NCBI GenBank assembly: GCA_017643365.1 | Contig: JAEPNO010000008.1 | Coordinates: 62,001-126,000, forward strand | DNA from: Balneolaceae bacterium | Lineage (GTDB): Bacteria > Bacteroidota > Rhodothermia > Balneolales > Balneolaceae | Length of the DNA stretch: 64,000 nt | Reading direction: 5' to 3' | Shown here: positions 1 to 8,076 of the stretch, in pieces | How the letters are laid out: each line of letters begins with the position of its first letter | How positions within the stretch are numbered: position 1 is the first letter of the stretch | The notes under the pieces: model-generated | Told to the model about the DNA's origin: nothing | Databases searched by the model: none | The model's input: the letters and a program-made list of their open reading frames with translations, nothing else | Made by a program: the position numbers and the translations under genes

Positions 1-437
1 TCATGAAACCAACTTTCGATAAAATAAATGAAGAAGCGATACAGCCTTACACCAACGACGAAATGACCCAATGGGAGGCGTTATCGGCAGCAGCTGTTCC
101 GCTAAAAGAATTCATGATTCGCCAAACCTCCGACAACGATCTGCTGTATTTCATGGATATGGCCGGATTAGAAACGATTGGATCGGCCGAAACACTGCCA
201 CTTTACGTAGCCGTTCCGGCATATACACTAAGTGAGCTCCGCATCGCCTTTCAAATTGGGTTTATGATTTACATCCCGTTTATGGTGATTGATCTCGTGG
301 TAGCATCCATACTTCTGGCGATGGGTATCATGTTCTTGCCGCCGGTAATGGTTTCGTTGCCCTTCAAAATTCTGGTTTTTGTACTTACCGATGGTTGGTA
401 CTTACTGGTTTCGTCACTTGTAGAAAGTTTTAAATAA
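1..437 (+). CDS. fliP: FliP, flagellar export gate protein (3' part only)
   Basis: This is the C-terminal part (about 144 residues) of FliP, an integral membrane subunit of the flagellar type III export gate, which forms the export channel with FliQ and FliR. The reading frame is open from the window edge, so the start lies upstream. Visible hallmarks are the segment YVAVPAYTLSELRIAFQIGF, the hydrophobic stretch IPFMVIDLVVASILLAMG and the downstream FLPPVMVSLPFKILVFVL helix, all typical of the FliP C-terminal half. The stop codon is 5 bases before fliQ, so fliPQR is one operon. The first ATG in view is an internal Met and not the true start. Confidence 0.95.
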   Translation, partial: MKPTFDKINEEAIQPYTNDEMTQWEALSAAAVPLKEFMIRQTSDNDLLYFMDMAGLETIGSAETLPLYVAVPAYTLSELRIAFQIGFMIYIPFMVIDLVVASILLAMGIMFLPPVMVSLPFKILVFVLTDGWYLLVSSLVESFK

Positions 438-442
438 GCATT

Positions 443-712
443 ATGAATATAGATACCGCACTATTTTGGGTTCAGGAAATGTTAACAGCCGTGGTAGTTT
501 TATGTGCCCCGGTTATGATTGCAGCTGTTTCGGTAGGTTTGGGTATTGCCATTTTCCAGGCGGCAACCTCCATTCAAGAAATGACGCTAACGTACGTGCC
601 TAAAATGATCGCTGTTGTTGCCGTTCTATTTTTCATGTTCGGATTTATGCTGCAATTCGCAATCGATTTTACCACACGTGCCTTCGAATTTATCCCGCAA
701 ATAGCCCTCTAG
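443..712 (+). CDS. fliQ: FliQ, flagellar export gate protein
   Basis: This 89-residue protein has the family's normal length and its two membrane helices (about residues 15-40 and 52-78). The signatures GLGIAIFQAATSIQEMTLTY and YVPKMIAVV are those of FliQ. In the basal body it packs with FliP and FliR to form the export gate below the rod. It lies between fliP (5-base gap) and fliR (14-base gap) on the plus strand, the standard fliP-fliQ-fliR order. Confidence 0.96.
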   Translation: MNIDTALFWVQEMLTAVVVLCAPVMIAAVSVGLGIAIFQAATSIQEMTLTYVPKMIAVVAVLFFMFGFMLQFAIDFTTRAFEFIPQIAL

Positions 713-726
713 TCACCGTCTAGAAC

Positions 727-1524
727 ATGGGAACCGAATCACTCACCATCGACGCTATCCTTTCCGTTTTTCTCATTTTTGTGAGAGTGGGTGGAGTTGT
801 GATGACCGCTCCGTTCTTTAATAACAGTGCCTTCCCTCAGCAAATTAAGCTGTATTTTGCGATGGTAACCACCATCGTTTTGTTTTATGTGATTCCAGGC
901 GAAGGAGCTTTTATAAGCGCTTCTGATGGAACCCTTGCCGTATTTATTGCCATCACTGCCGAAGCATTAGTTGGTATGGCATTGGGCATGGTTGGGCAGT
1001 TAGTGTTTGCCGCATTCGAAATGGCCGGAACGTTGATCAGTTATAACACCGGCTTAAGTTTTGCGGTGATGGTAGACAGTGCCTCTGAGCGCCAAAATTC
1101 GATCGTTGCCAATATTTTAGGGATGATTGCGGTCTTGGTTTTTTTAACCATAGGGGGTGATAAAATTTACATCACAGCACTTGCCCGCAGCTACGAAATT
1201 GTACCAGCTGTGAACCATAATGTGTATTTGGCCGGACCTTATATGCTGGAAATTGCCAAGTACTTATTTGTGGTTGGCGTTCAGCTGACTTCTCCATTTA
1301 TGATGGCCATTTTTCTTATTGATGTGTGTATCGCTATTTTTGCCCGCATCATGCCTCAAGCCAATCTAATGTTCATTTCATTACCCGTAAAAATGGGCGT
1401 TGGGCTAGCCATGTTTATGCTGGTGTTACCTTATTTACCCACCGCATTCGATATTATTTTCCAGAATATGTTCTTCTTTTTGGAAGGGATCCTAGGGGAG
1501 ATAATGCCCGCCCCTGCGAATTAA
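727..1524 (+). CDS. fliR: FliR, flagellar export gate protein
   Basis: FliR is a 265-residue polytopic membrane protein completing the FliP-FliQ-FliR export gate. Length and the succession of about six hydrophobic segments fit the family. Recognisable features are the N-terminal FLIFVRVGGVVMTAPFF helix, the EALVGMALGMVGQLVFAAFE segment and the C-terminal PQANLMFISLPVKMGVGL segment. It is the last gene of this plus-strand run; a long spacer full of repeats follows before the convergent flhB-fliA operon. It is not fused to flhB, which is a separate gene at 8.1-9.2 kb. Confidence 0.96.
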   Translation: MGTESLTIDAILSVFLIFVRVGGVVMTAPFFNNSAFPQQIKLYFAMVTTIVLFYVIPGEGAFISASDGTLAVFIAITAEALVGMALGMVGQLVFAAFEMAGTLISYNTGLSFAVMVDSASERQNSIVANILGMIAVLVFLTIGGDKIYITALARSYEIVPAVNHNVYLAGPYMLEIAKYLFVVGVQLTSPFMMAIFLIDVCIAIFARIMPQANLMFISLPVKMGVGLAMFMLVLPYLPTAFDIIFQNMFFFLEGILGEIMPAPAN

Positions 1525-1726
1525 CAACACGATAAGTTTTAAATGTTAAGTGCTAAGTGCTAAATGGATGGGGTTGATACAAATTTCGTATCCGGTTGAT
1601 TTAGGCCATAATGCAAGACCAAGTCTTGCCGAGCGATCAGTGAGAAACAAAGAGGGGTAAGGAACTCGTAATTCGTAATTCTTAACTCGCTTATTCGTAC
1701 TTCCACCGAGTTCAGAACTTAACGAA

Positions 1727-1767
1727 CACCCCCCTAAATCCCCTCTCAAGAGGGGACTTTTAGCACC
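1727..1767. repeat. GC-rich palindromic repeat (CCCCTCTCAAGAGGGG type)
   Basis: The core CCCCTCTCAAGAGGGG is a perfect inverted repeat, flanked by CCCCCCTAAAT on the left and ACTTTTAGCACC on the right. Elements of this look are, to my recollection, scattered between genes in very different bacterial phyla. A related but distinct palindrome with the same AGTCTCCCC edge is at 61806-61858. Confidence 0.55.
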
Positions 1768-1933
1768 AAGAAATGCTATTCCCAAGCACTTTAATAATCT
1801 AACACCAAGTTTTATCGATCTTGATCAAAACTGGTACTTCGTATTTCCTGATTCGCTTATTCGTAATTCTACTAAGTTCGAAGTTCAACCGACCTCACCC
1901 GGATGCTCATCACCAGAGCTAGAAGCGTAGGTG

Positions 1934-1963
1934 ATCCTCTCCTGCAGCAGGAGAGGGAGCTCC
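1934..1963. repeat. Palindromic repeat family B, copy 1
   Basis: CTCTCCTGCAGCAGGAGAG is a hairpin-forming inverted repeat followed by GGAGCTCCT. Similar copies are at 21257-21300, 24785-24829, 61331-61378 and 61929-61976. The sequence to the right (GAGTTTCGATTTTGAAACT and AAATCTTTCGTC, to about 2000) is shared with the copy at 24.8 kb, so the mobile or duplicated unit is longer than the hairpin. Confidence 0.6.
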
Positions 1964-2080
1964 TGAACGAGTTTCGATTTTGAAACTAAATCTTTCGTCT
2001 TTGGTCGTTCGTCATTTGTCGGATTTCGAAGTTCAAAGTTCGACTGTTCGAAGTTCAGCGTTCAATTGATCGATCGTTCT

Positions 2081-2150
2081 CCACCACCCCGTCACGACTC
2101 CTTCGACGGGCTCAGGAAGCGTCGTGCCACCCCTCCACCGGAGGGGAATT
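2081..2150 (-). repeat. Intergenic repeat family A, copy 1
   Basis: The block reads CCACCACCCCGTCACGACTC, then CCTTCGACGGGCTCAGGAA, then CACCCCTCCACCGGAGGGGAA. It is the reverse complement of copies at 35620-35688 and 62092-62161, and a shortened copy is at 61491-61541. The CCCCTCC-ACC-GGAGGGG end forms a hairpin. Confidence 0.65.
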
Positions 2151-2255
2151 ATCTACGATAAAATCGTAATTCGTAATTCTTAACTCGCATATTCGTACTT
2201 CACCCGAGTTCGAAGTTCAGCGTTCGACTGTTCAAAGTTCAATTGTTCTTTCGTT

Positions 2256-2519
2256 CTAAACCTTTATATCCAGCTTAACGCCTTTGCCTTCGTCTTTTTC
2301 TTTGATGATTTCGGGTACATCTGGCAATTTATTGGGCAGATCAACTTCCAGGTGGGCTTTGGAAGCTTGGCTAATGGTAACTTCATCAACGATATGTCGG
2401 GCATTTCTTTCCCGTTCCTGATCGCGCTTTTTTTTGCGCTGTTGCTCCTCTTCCTCTTTTTTGTGCTTGAGAAGCTCAGGAATCTTACTTAATCGTGATA
2501 TTTTGGGTAATAGTGACAT
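2256..2519 (-). CDS. Small charged protein at the end of the fliA operon, function unknown
   Basis: This 87-residue protein is very rich in Lys, Glu and Arg; residues 15-42 (HKKEEEEQQRKKKRDQERER) look like a short charged helix or coiled coil. It contains VDEVTISQASKAHLE. The pattern D-x-V-x-I/L-S recurs in small flagellar proteins, including FlgM-type proteins and the one at 26469-26819, but I would not call this FlgM because no clear sigma-binding C-terminus is visible. It lies about 120 bases downstream of fliA on the same strand, so a link to flagellar regulation or assembly is an inference from position only. Confidence 0.55.
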   Translation of the reverse strand: MSLLPKISRLSKIPELLKHKKEEEEQQRKKKRDQERERNARHIVDEVTISQASKAHLEVDLPNKLPDVPEIIKEKDEGKGVKLDIKV

Positions 2520-2638
2520 ACAACGCCATTCATGGGTAATCGTCTCCTATCACAGTTATCGGTTGGTTTTAACTTTACTAAACTATTTCAAGATTAGACT
2601 CTTCTAACCCGAAAAAAAGATAGCTTTTCTAAGCATTG

Positions 2639-3409
2639 TTAATGCTCAACATACACCACTTCTTCTTTGGTAAGTTCCTGGCGTAATTGCAGCAACAACT
2701 TTCCAACAATTTGCGAAATACGTGCTTCGGTAAGTTCCAGGAGCAAAGCAATTTCGCTCATGGTCATATCTTCGTAATAGTAAAGCATCAAAATTAAACG
2801 ATCGCGTTCTTTCAAGTCGCCGATCTTTTTCATGATGGCTTCAGTGCGCTCTTTTTTCTCTAAATTGTTGTCAGGAACTTCGCTATTCGGATCGATTTGA
2901 GTGTCGTAGTAGGAAGAAGAATCTTTATCATAAGCCGGTCCATCCAGCGATAATAAATTACGTTGTTGAACATTGGATAACAGCTTGTTGTAGGCATGAA
3001 TATCCATATCAAGTTCGTCGGCAATCTCCTGATCAGAAGGCTCGCGACCTAAAATCTGGCTAAGCTGTTCAATTACTTTTTGAACTTCGCCATAGGTTTT
3101 GCGCTGTTTACGAGGCAACTGATCGATACTGCGTAGATAATCAACAATAGCGCCTCTAATGCGGTAATAAGCAAAGGTATTAAACTGAATATTGCGGCTG
3201 CAATCGTACGAGTCCATGGCTTGAAGTAAACCGGTTATAGCGGCACTTTCAAGATCTTCGCGTTGGGAAAGCGGTTGATCGGGGCGGCTAATTTTACCAA
3301 TAATACTACGTACCAAAGGCATCGATTTGCTGATGATTGAATTTCGAAGTGCATCGACAGGATTACTGGCGTATAATTCTATCAGTTCTTGTAATGTTTT
3401 ATTTCCCAT
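2639..3409 (-). CDS. fliA: FliA, flagellar RNA polymerase sigma-28 factor
   Basis: This is a 256-residue sigma factor of the FliA/WhiG group. Region 2 is visible as SQREDLESAAITGLLQAMDS and FNTFAYYRIRGAIVDYLR. Region 3 follows (IDQLPRKQRK and the REPSDQEIADELDM segment), and region 4 has MTMSEIALLLELTEARISQI, a helix-turn-helix that reads the -35 box. It should direct late flagellar transcription. The window itself carries good candidate targets: a repeated box TTTAAG-N16/17-CGATAA before each flagellin gene and also upstream of this operon, suggesting autoregulation. The start codon lies 2 bases after the stop of the small membrane protein gene, so the two are co-transcribed. Confidence 0.95.
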   Translation of the reverse strand: MGNKTLQELIELYASNPVDALRNSIISKSMPLVRSIIGKISRPDQPLSQREDLESAAITGLLQAMDSYDCSRNIQFNTFAYYRIRGAIVDYLRSIDQLPRKQRKTYGEVQKVIEQLSQILGREPSDQEIADELDMDIHAYNKLLSNVQQRNLLSLDGPAYDKDSSSYYDTQIDPNSEVPDNNLEKKERTEAIMKKIGDLKERDRLILMLYYYEDMTMSEIALLLELTEARISQIVGKLLLQLRQELTKEEVVYVEH

Positions 3410-3411
3410 AA

Positions 3412-3636
3412 CTAGTTCTCCTGCTCTGCATTGCTATTACTTCCTCCAACCGGAACTTGCTCAGTTGTATTTGTATCCCTAACCACATTGAGCAGAAAAA
3501 TTGATAAGTACATCACCGAGAACAAGCCCATAAACACAAGCAAGCTACGGTATAATGCAACATCCATCTGTACTCCTGATATTAAAAGAAGCATAAAAAG
3601 AAGTAATGAAATCACTAAAATAAGGCGTAGTAACAT
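3412..3636 (-). CDS. Small two-helix membrane protein between flhG and fliA
   Basis: This 74-residue protein has two hydrophobic helices (about residues 2-22 and 29-51, including LRLILVISLLLFMLLLISGV) and a polar, Asn/Glu-rich tail. I do not recognise a family. It is placed 15 bases after flhG and 2 bases before fliA, so it is clearly part of the flhBAFG-fliA operon. An open frame covers almost the same bases on the opposite strand, but the operon context and membrane-helix pattern favour the minus strand. A role in flagellar placement or in membrane recruitment of FlhG or FliA is only a guess. Confidence 0.6.
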   Translation of the reverse strand: MLLRLILVISLLLFMLLLISGVQMDVALYRSLLVFMGLFSVMYLSIFLLNVVRDTNTTEQVPVGGSNSNAEQEN

Positions 3637-3651
3637 ATTGTTTCCTCTCTA

Positions 3652-4446
3652 CTAATAAGCTAATTTTAATTGTGGTTTTTCGGATAAAGTCGACTCGGCC
3701 ACTATATTTTGGCTGATAAATTCGACTTCGTTATTAATTGGGTTTTCGCTGTCGTAGCCAAGTAACGTATTTTGTTTTCGTACAGCTTTTCGTACCTGAT
3801 CGTTTTCAGGTATAAAACCCAGGTAAGCACTTTCCTTTTCAAGGAAATAGGTTAAAATGGTATTAAATCGGTGGATGGTATCACTCGCCGTTTCTTCACT
3901 TTCAGCAAAGTTTACAATACTGCCAAACTTATACGTTGGGTCGATACTATACACATATTTGCATAGGCGATATACATCCGAGATGGCAGATGGTTCGTCT
4001 ACCAAAACTAACACTCCAAATTCAGCCGCATCCAGCGACCATAACGTCATTTCGCCAACACCGGCGGGAGTATCAATTAATATAAAATCGTGTGTTTGTT
4101 TAAGCGCGTACACCGCTTGGTCTAAGGCATCCATAATAATGTCGGTGCCCAGTTTTAATTCCATGGGGTCATCAGCAGCAGTAACAAGCGTAATGCCATT
4201 GCAATCTTGCATCGTTTTTTCCAGGCTGCATTCGTTCAACACCCACTCGCACAAAGTTGCTTGCACCGGCTGATTGAACATGGTTGCACAATTTGCTAAT
4301 CCAAGATCTACATCAACCACGGCTACTTTATAGCCCATATCATTCAGCATTGCCGCAATATTAACCGTAGTTAAACTTTTGCCAACTCCGCCTTTGCCAC
4401 TGATAACTGAAAACACAAAAGGATCCGAAGGTTCGAATAAATGCAT
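3652..4446 (-). CDS. flhG: FlhG, MinD/ParA-like flagellar number regulator
   Basis: FlhG (YlxH/FleN) is a P-loop ATPase that limits flagellar number together with FlhF. The deviant Walker A motif GKGGVGKS is at residues 17-24 when translation starts at MHLFEPSDPF. Further marks are the VAVVDVDLGLAN segment and IDTPAGVGEMT (Walker B/switch region). I chose the ATG at base 4446 because GGAGG stands 7 bases before it, directly at the end of flhF (stop 2 bases upstream). An upstream in-frame start at 4479 would add 11 residues inside flhF. Length 264 aa fits the family. The pairing with flhF is the usual one. Confidence 0.93.
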   Translation of the reverse strand: MHLFEPSDPFVFSVISGKGGVGKSLTTVNIAAMLNDMGYKVAVVDVDLGLANCATMFNQPVQATLCEWVLNECSLEKTMQDCNGITLVTAADDPMELKLGTDIIMDALDQAVYALKQTHDFILIDTPAGVGEMTLWSLDAAEFGVLVLVDEPSAISDVYRLCKYVYSIDPTYKFGSIVNFAESEETASDTIHRFNTILTYFLEKESAYLGFIPENDQVRKAVRKQNTLLGYDSENPINNEVEFISQNIVAESTLSEKPQLKLAY

Positions 4447-4448
4447 GT

Positions 4449-5921
4449 TTAGGCCTCCAACACTTTTTGAGCGAACCACTGTGGGTTAAACTCCATTAAA
4501 CTGGTTGGCAAAGTAGTGCCGGTGCTCACGTATCGTGCAGCACAATCCATTTCTTTCATAAATGGGATAATTGGTCCCCATTGGGTAATCTCATCCAAAT
4601 GCGTAATCGAAATATAATCAGGCTGCATTGGGTGGTTTTTTGCCGTTGCTTCGGCAAAGTAAAATTTGCTACGGGCTGCGTTAACTACAAAGTGTACTTC
4701 GAGCGGAGTTACCGGCGTAAGCAGCTGTCTGAGTTTCCAATAATCTCTAAACGATTCTTCTTTTTCGATGCTCAACGAAGGCGTGTCGATTAACACGTGA
4801 TCAAATTCCTTCCATTCTTCCAAATAATCGTTTACATCCAGCCCTTTCTTAATTTCGAAAAACGGAATGTTGTTATCCACACAAAAGGCTCCGAGAATAC
4901 TATAATAGTACTCACCTGATTTGTTTTGGGGATGCATGCTAACCACGGCTACATTCTTGTTCAGCATAAATTCGGGATGCGTGCACAGTTTCATAATTTG
5001 AGTAGTTTTGCCCGATCCGGAAGGACCTGCAAACATCATAAACTGCGAAGGCTCTTTAGTAACCTGTTTGCCAATGGAATCGCGTAAAAGTCCCGCAATC
5101 TTGGCCATGAACAATTCGGTTTGATCAAAGGGATCAACGCCATCTTTAATGATATTGCTGAACCAACCACTTACAGTGCTGGTATTAATTCCGGTTTGTA
5201 CCAATTGCTGAAATACTGGATGGCACGCATAATCGATATTCGCAGAAATGAGCGATGAATCCAATAACGACTCTAGTTTGTCGAATCGTTTGTGCAGCGC
5301 CTTAATTGCCTGTTGGTTTTCGATCGGCGTTTGGGTAGCACGTAATAATTCGCGTGGACTTTCTTTTGGCTTTGACTCTTTAAAATGGGTGATGAACTTG
5401 CCCACCGTTTTCGGAATTACGGGCTCGGGAGTCTCATCGCGTAAAATTTCTTCTTCTTGAATATTTTTTTGTGGGGCAGGGCGCAAGTTCGCACGGCGAT
5501 AAAATTGCCCGGAAGTTTTTTCCTGAATTTCTTCTTTCTGCGGTAAAAATGTCGAGCCGGCCATTACAGGCTCTTTCTCTAAAGTCTCTTTCTTTTCTTT
5601 GATAATCTGCTCGGTAGCGTACTTTCTTAGGTTCGCTAATTTCGGACTTTCTCTCTTTTCTTCGGTCGCCATTCGTACTCCGCTGCGTTCGAATTGAACA
5701 CCGCTTTCTTCTTGTTTTAGCGATTCGCGAAACGCTCGGCGGGGGTCTTGAGTAGGTTGTTCAGCCGATTTTTCACTATCCGAAAAAATAGTAATTCTGG
5801 CTTTTTGGCTTTCTGAAGTAGCTTCAGTAGCCTCTAGAATAAGGATATCGTCGCCATACATTTGAAATGCTGTTTTCTTAGCGGCTTCGATGGTTTTGCC
5901 AAAAATATTCTTCAGTATCAT
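4449..5921 (-). CDS. flhF: FlhF, SRP-like GTPase of flagellar placement
   Basis: FlhF is a signal-recognition-particle type GTPase that marks the site of flagellar assembly. The protein has 490 residues: a variable basic and charged N-terminal domain (about 1-200), an N domain, and a G domain with P-loop GPSGSGKT (299-306), DTPSLS (380-385) and THLDE (440-444, the base-specificity motif TKxD in altered form). The THLDE form and the long charged linker (residues 50-200) are within what is known for FlhF. It overlaps flhA by 4 bases upstream and precedes flhG by 2 bases, so translation is likely coupled. Confidence 0.93.
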   Translation of the reverse strand: MILKNIFGKTIEAAKKTAFQMYGDDILILEATEATSESQKARITIFSDSEKSAEQPTQDPRRAFRESLKQEESGVQFERSGVRMATEEKRESPKLANLRKYATEQIIKEKKETLEKEPVMAGSTFLPQKEEIQEKTSGQFYRRANLRPAPQKNIQEEEILRDETPEPVIPKTVGKFITHFKESKPKESPRELLRATQTPIENQQAIKALHKRFDKLESLLDSSLISANIDYACHPVFQQLVQTGINTSTVSGWFSNIIKDGVDPFDQTELFMAKIAGLLRDSIGKQVTKEPSQFMMFAGPSGSGKTTQIMKLCTHPEFMLNKNVAVVSMHPQNKSGEYYYSILGAFCVDNNIPFFEIKKGLDVNDYLEEWKEFDHVLIDTPSLSIEKEESFRDYWKLRQLLTPVTPLEVHFVVNAARSKFYFAEATAKNHPMQPDYISITHLDEITQWGPIIPFMKEMDCAARYVSTGTTLPTSLMEFNPQWFAQKVLEA

Positions 5922-8071
5922 ACTAATTCACTTTCTTGGGTAGTGGGCTGTAGTTGGTTTCCGGAGTTTTGATTTAAGGTCTTAGGCTCCGGTGCTTGCA
6001 TCGTTAAACGATCAAAAGTCTTGAACTGAATGTCTTGGCTGATGTCGTTGTACGAGAGCACATTTATATCTGGCAAAATTGGTGCCAGAAACTCAAACAG
6101 GGTAAATCGAAGGATAGGAGAGGTTAGAAGTACCGGCTCAAAACCCTTTCTTACCATATTGGTAAAAGTTGCCGATGCTGTCTGATAGAGACGCTCCACC
6201 GTATCAGGAGTGAGGCCCAGCGTGTTGCTGTTTAGCATGCCCTGTTGAGCCTGATTAATTAGGTGCGACTCTAACTGAGGCTCCAGCATCACAACCACAA
6301 CTTCGTTCTCCGGAGTTACAAACTGGCGAGTAATGGTTTCCGATAAAGCAGCACGGCAATACTCGTTTAACACATCCGTATTGTTGGTTTGATGGCAATA
6401 ATCGGCCAGCGTTTCTAGGATGGTAATTAAATCTCGAATAGGAACACGCTCGCGTAATAAGCGGCGAAGAACTTTCTGGATATCACCGATTTTCATTCCA
6501 TCAGGAACTAATTCTTCTACTAATGCCGGTGCCTGCTCCTTCACATTTTCAACCAGCTTCTGCACCATTTGTCGGTCGATGAGCTTGTGGGCATTTTTCT
6601 TCAACACTTCCATTAAATGTGTTGTGATAACCGCACCCGCTTCGATCACGGCAAGCCCATATTTTTCCGCTTCCGACTTATTTTTTCCGCTCACCCAAAC
6701 GGCGTCCATTCCAAAAGTCGGGTCTTTGGTTTCGATTCCTTGAATGTTCGGTCGGAAATCTTCGGGAAGTAAAGTGAGGTAATAACCGGGTAGTAATTCG
6801 CCTGAACCTTGTTCAACACCGCGCATTTTTATGGTGTATCGATTAGCATCGAGCTGCACATTATCTCTAATACGAATGGAAGGGATGATGATGCCCAATT
6901 CGGCGGCAAGTTGCTTACGGAGTGAAGTCATACGCTCCAGGAGATCTCCACCTTGGGTAACTTCGACCATTGGGATTAAACTGTAGCCGATTTCGAGCTC
7001 CAGCGTATCCATCATTAAATAGTTTTCTACCGGATCTTCTTTTTTCTGAACTACCGCATCCGATTTTTCTGCTTCTATCGCCTCGTTTTCTTCCCGCTCT
7101 GCTTTTCGATAATTCTTAAAAGCCATAAACAGGAGGAATCCACCGATGCCCCAAAATGGTACGACCGGTAGACCGGGCATCATCCCCATGAAAATTACAA
7201 ACACGGCTGCAATGGTCACGGTTTTAGGATTACCTAGAAGTTGGTCGGTAAGTTCGTTACTAAGGTTCCCTTCCGATGCTGCTCTAGATACGATCATACC
7301 GGAAGCGGTAGAAATGAGCAGTCCGGGAATTTGCGACACCAATCCATCACCAATAGTCATTAAGGTATAAGTGGATGCCGCTTCGGCTAAAGGCATGCGT
7401 AATTGAACCGTCCCGATAATCAAGCCACCAATTATATTGATGAAGGTGATTAATAAACCTGCTACCACATCGCCACGAACAAATTTAGAAGCACCATCCA
7501 TCGCCCCATAAAAATCGGCTTCGCGAGCAATTTCTTCACGACGCTTTTTTGCTTCTTCATCGGTAAGTAATCCGGCGGCTAAATCGGCATCAATCGACAT
7601 CTGTTTACCGGGCATGGCGTCCAGCGTAAATCGAGCGGCAACCTCGGCAATACGCGTAGCACCTTTGGTAATTACTACAAAGTTGATGATTACCAACACC
7701 GAGAAGATGATGATCCCGATTACAAAATTACCTTGCACGATAAACCCACCAAAGGCTTCGATGATATTACCGGCATCGCCCTCACTTAGAATCAATCGGG
7801 TAGTGGCAACGTTTAGCGACAGCCGGAACAGCGTTAAAATTAGAAGCATGCCGGGGAAAACGGCAAATTGCAGCGGTTTTAGGGCATAAAAAGCTACCAA
7901 CAACACAATGAGCGAGAAGGTGATGTTGAGCGCCAGGAAAAAATCCATTAATGCGGTTGGAAATGGAATAATCATGATCAAAAGAATCATGATTAAGCCC
8001 GACGATATCAGTACATCCGTTTGAAAGAATGTGTCTTTAAGTCTTTTTAAGTCTAATCCGCCAAAATTCAT
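5918..8071 (-). CDS. flhA: FlhA, flagellar export gate nonameric ring protein
   Basis: FlhA is the largest export-gate subunit: about eight membrane helices (residues 20-330) followed by a cytoplasmic domain that docks chaperone-substrate complexes. At 717 residues it has normal family length. The cytoplasmic FHIPEP-type loop is recognisable as ARFTLDAMPGKQMSIDADLA, together with EADFYGAMDGASKFVRGDV. The C-terminal half contains typical LVPDGMKIGDIQKVLRRLLR and RDLITILETLADY segments. The gene sits 5 bases after flhB and overlaps flhF by 4 bases. Confidence 0.97.
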   Translation of the reverse strand: MNFGGLDLKRLKDTFFQTDVLISSGLIMILLIMIIPFPTALMDFFLALNITFSLIVLLVAFYALKPLQFAVFPGMLLILTLFRLSLNVATTRLILSEGDAGNIIEAFGGFIVQGNFVIGIIIFSVLVIINFVVITKGATRIAEVAARFTLDAMPGKQMSIDADLAAGLLTDEEAKKRREEIAREADFYGAMDGASKFVRGDVVAGLLITFINIIGGLIIGTVQLRMPLAEAASTYTLMTIGDGLVSQIPGLLISTASGMIVSRAASEGNLSNELTDQLLGNPKTVTIAAVFVIFMGMMPGLPVVPFWGIGGFLLFMAFKNYRKAEREENEAIEAEKSDAVVQKKEDPVENYLMMDTLELEIGYSLIPMVEVTQGGDLLERMTSLRKQLAAELGIIIPSIRIRDNVQLDANRYTIKMRGVEQGSGELLPGYYLTLLPEDFRPNIQGIETKDPTFGMDAVWVSGKNKSEAEKYGLAVIEAGAVITTHLMEVLKKNAHKLIDRQMVQKLVENVKEQAPALVEELVPDGMKIGDIQKVLRRLLRERVPIRDLITILETLADYCHQTNNTDVLNEYCRAALSETITRQFVTPENEVVVVMLEPQLESHLINQAQQGMLNSNTLGLTPDTVERLYQTASATFTNMVRKGFEPVLLTSPILRFTLFEFLAPILPDINVLSYNDISQDIQFKTFDRLTMQAPEPKTLNQNSGNQLQPTTQESELV

Positions 8072-8076
8072 AAGTG

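Larger units (their letters stand above)
1525..2255. repeat. Convergent intergenic spacer made of palindromic and degenerate repeats
   Basis: This 731-base spacer between fliR and the 3' end of the fliA operon has no credible gene. It is a patchwork of repeats also found elsewhere in the window. They include short units such as GTAATTCGTAATTCTTAACTCGC (bases 1667-1689 and again near 2165-2190), TTCGAAGTTCA units, a GC-rich palindrome CCCCTC-x-GAGGGG (1727-1767), a CTCTCCTGCAGCAGGAGAG palindrome (1934-1963) and a CCACCCCGTCACGACTCC block (2081-2150). A short open frame on the minus strand (1546-1785) lies entirely in repeat sequence and is not a gene. Confidence 0.7.

Noticed and set aside
1546-1785. 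Minus-strand open frame of 79 codons after fliR
   Set aside because: It consists entirely of repeat sequence, including palindromes found elsewhere, and has no family-like features.
3431-3655. Plus-strand frame of the same size opposite the small membrane protein gene
   Set aside because: It runs against the operon and shows no membrane-helix or family pattern; the minus-strand frame is tightly spaced between flhG and fliA.
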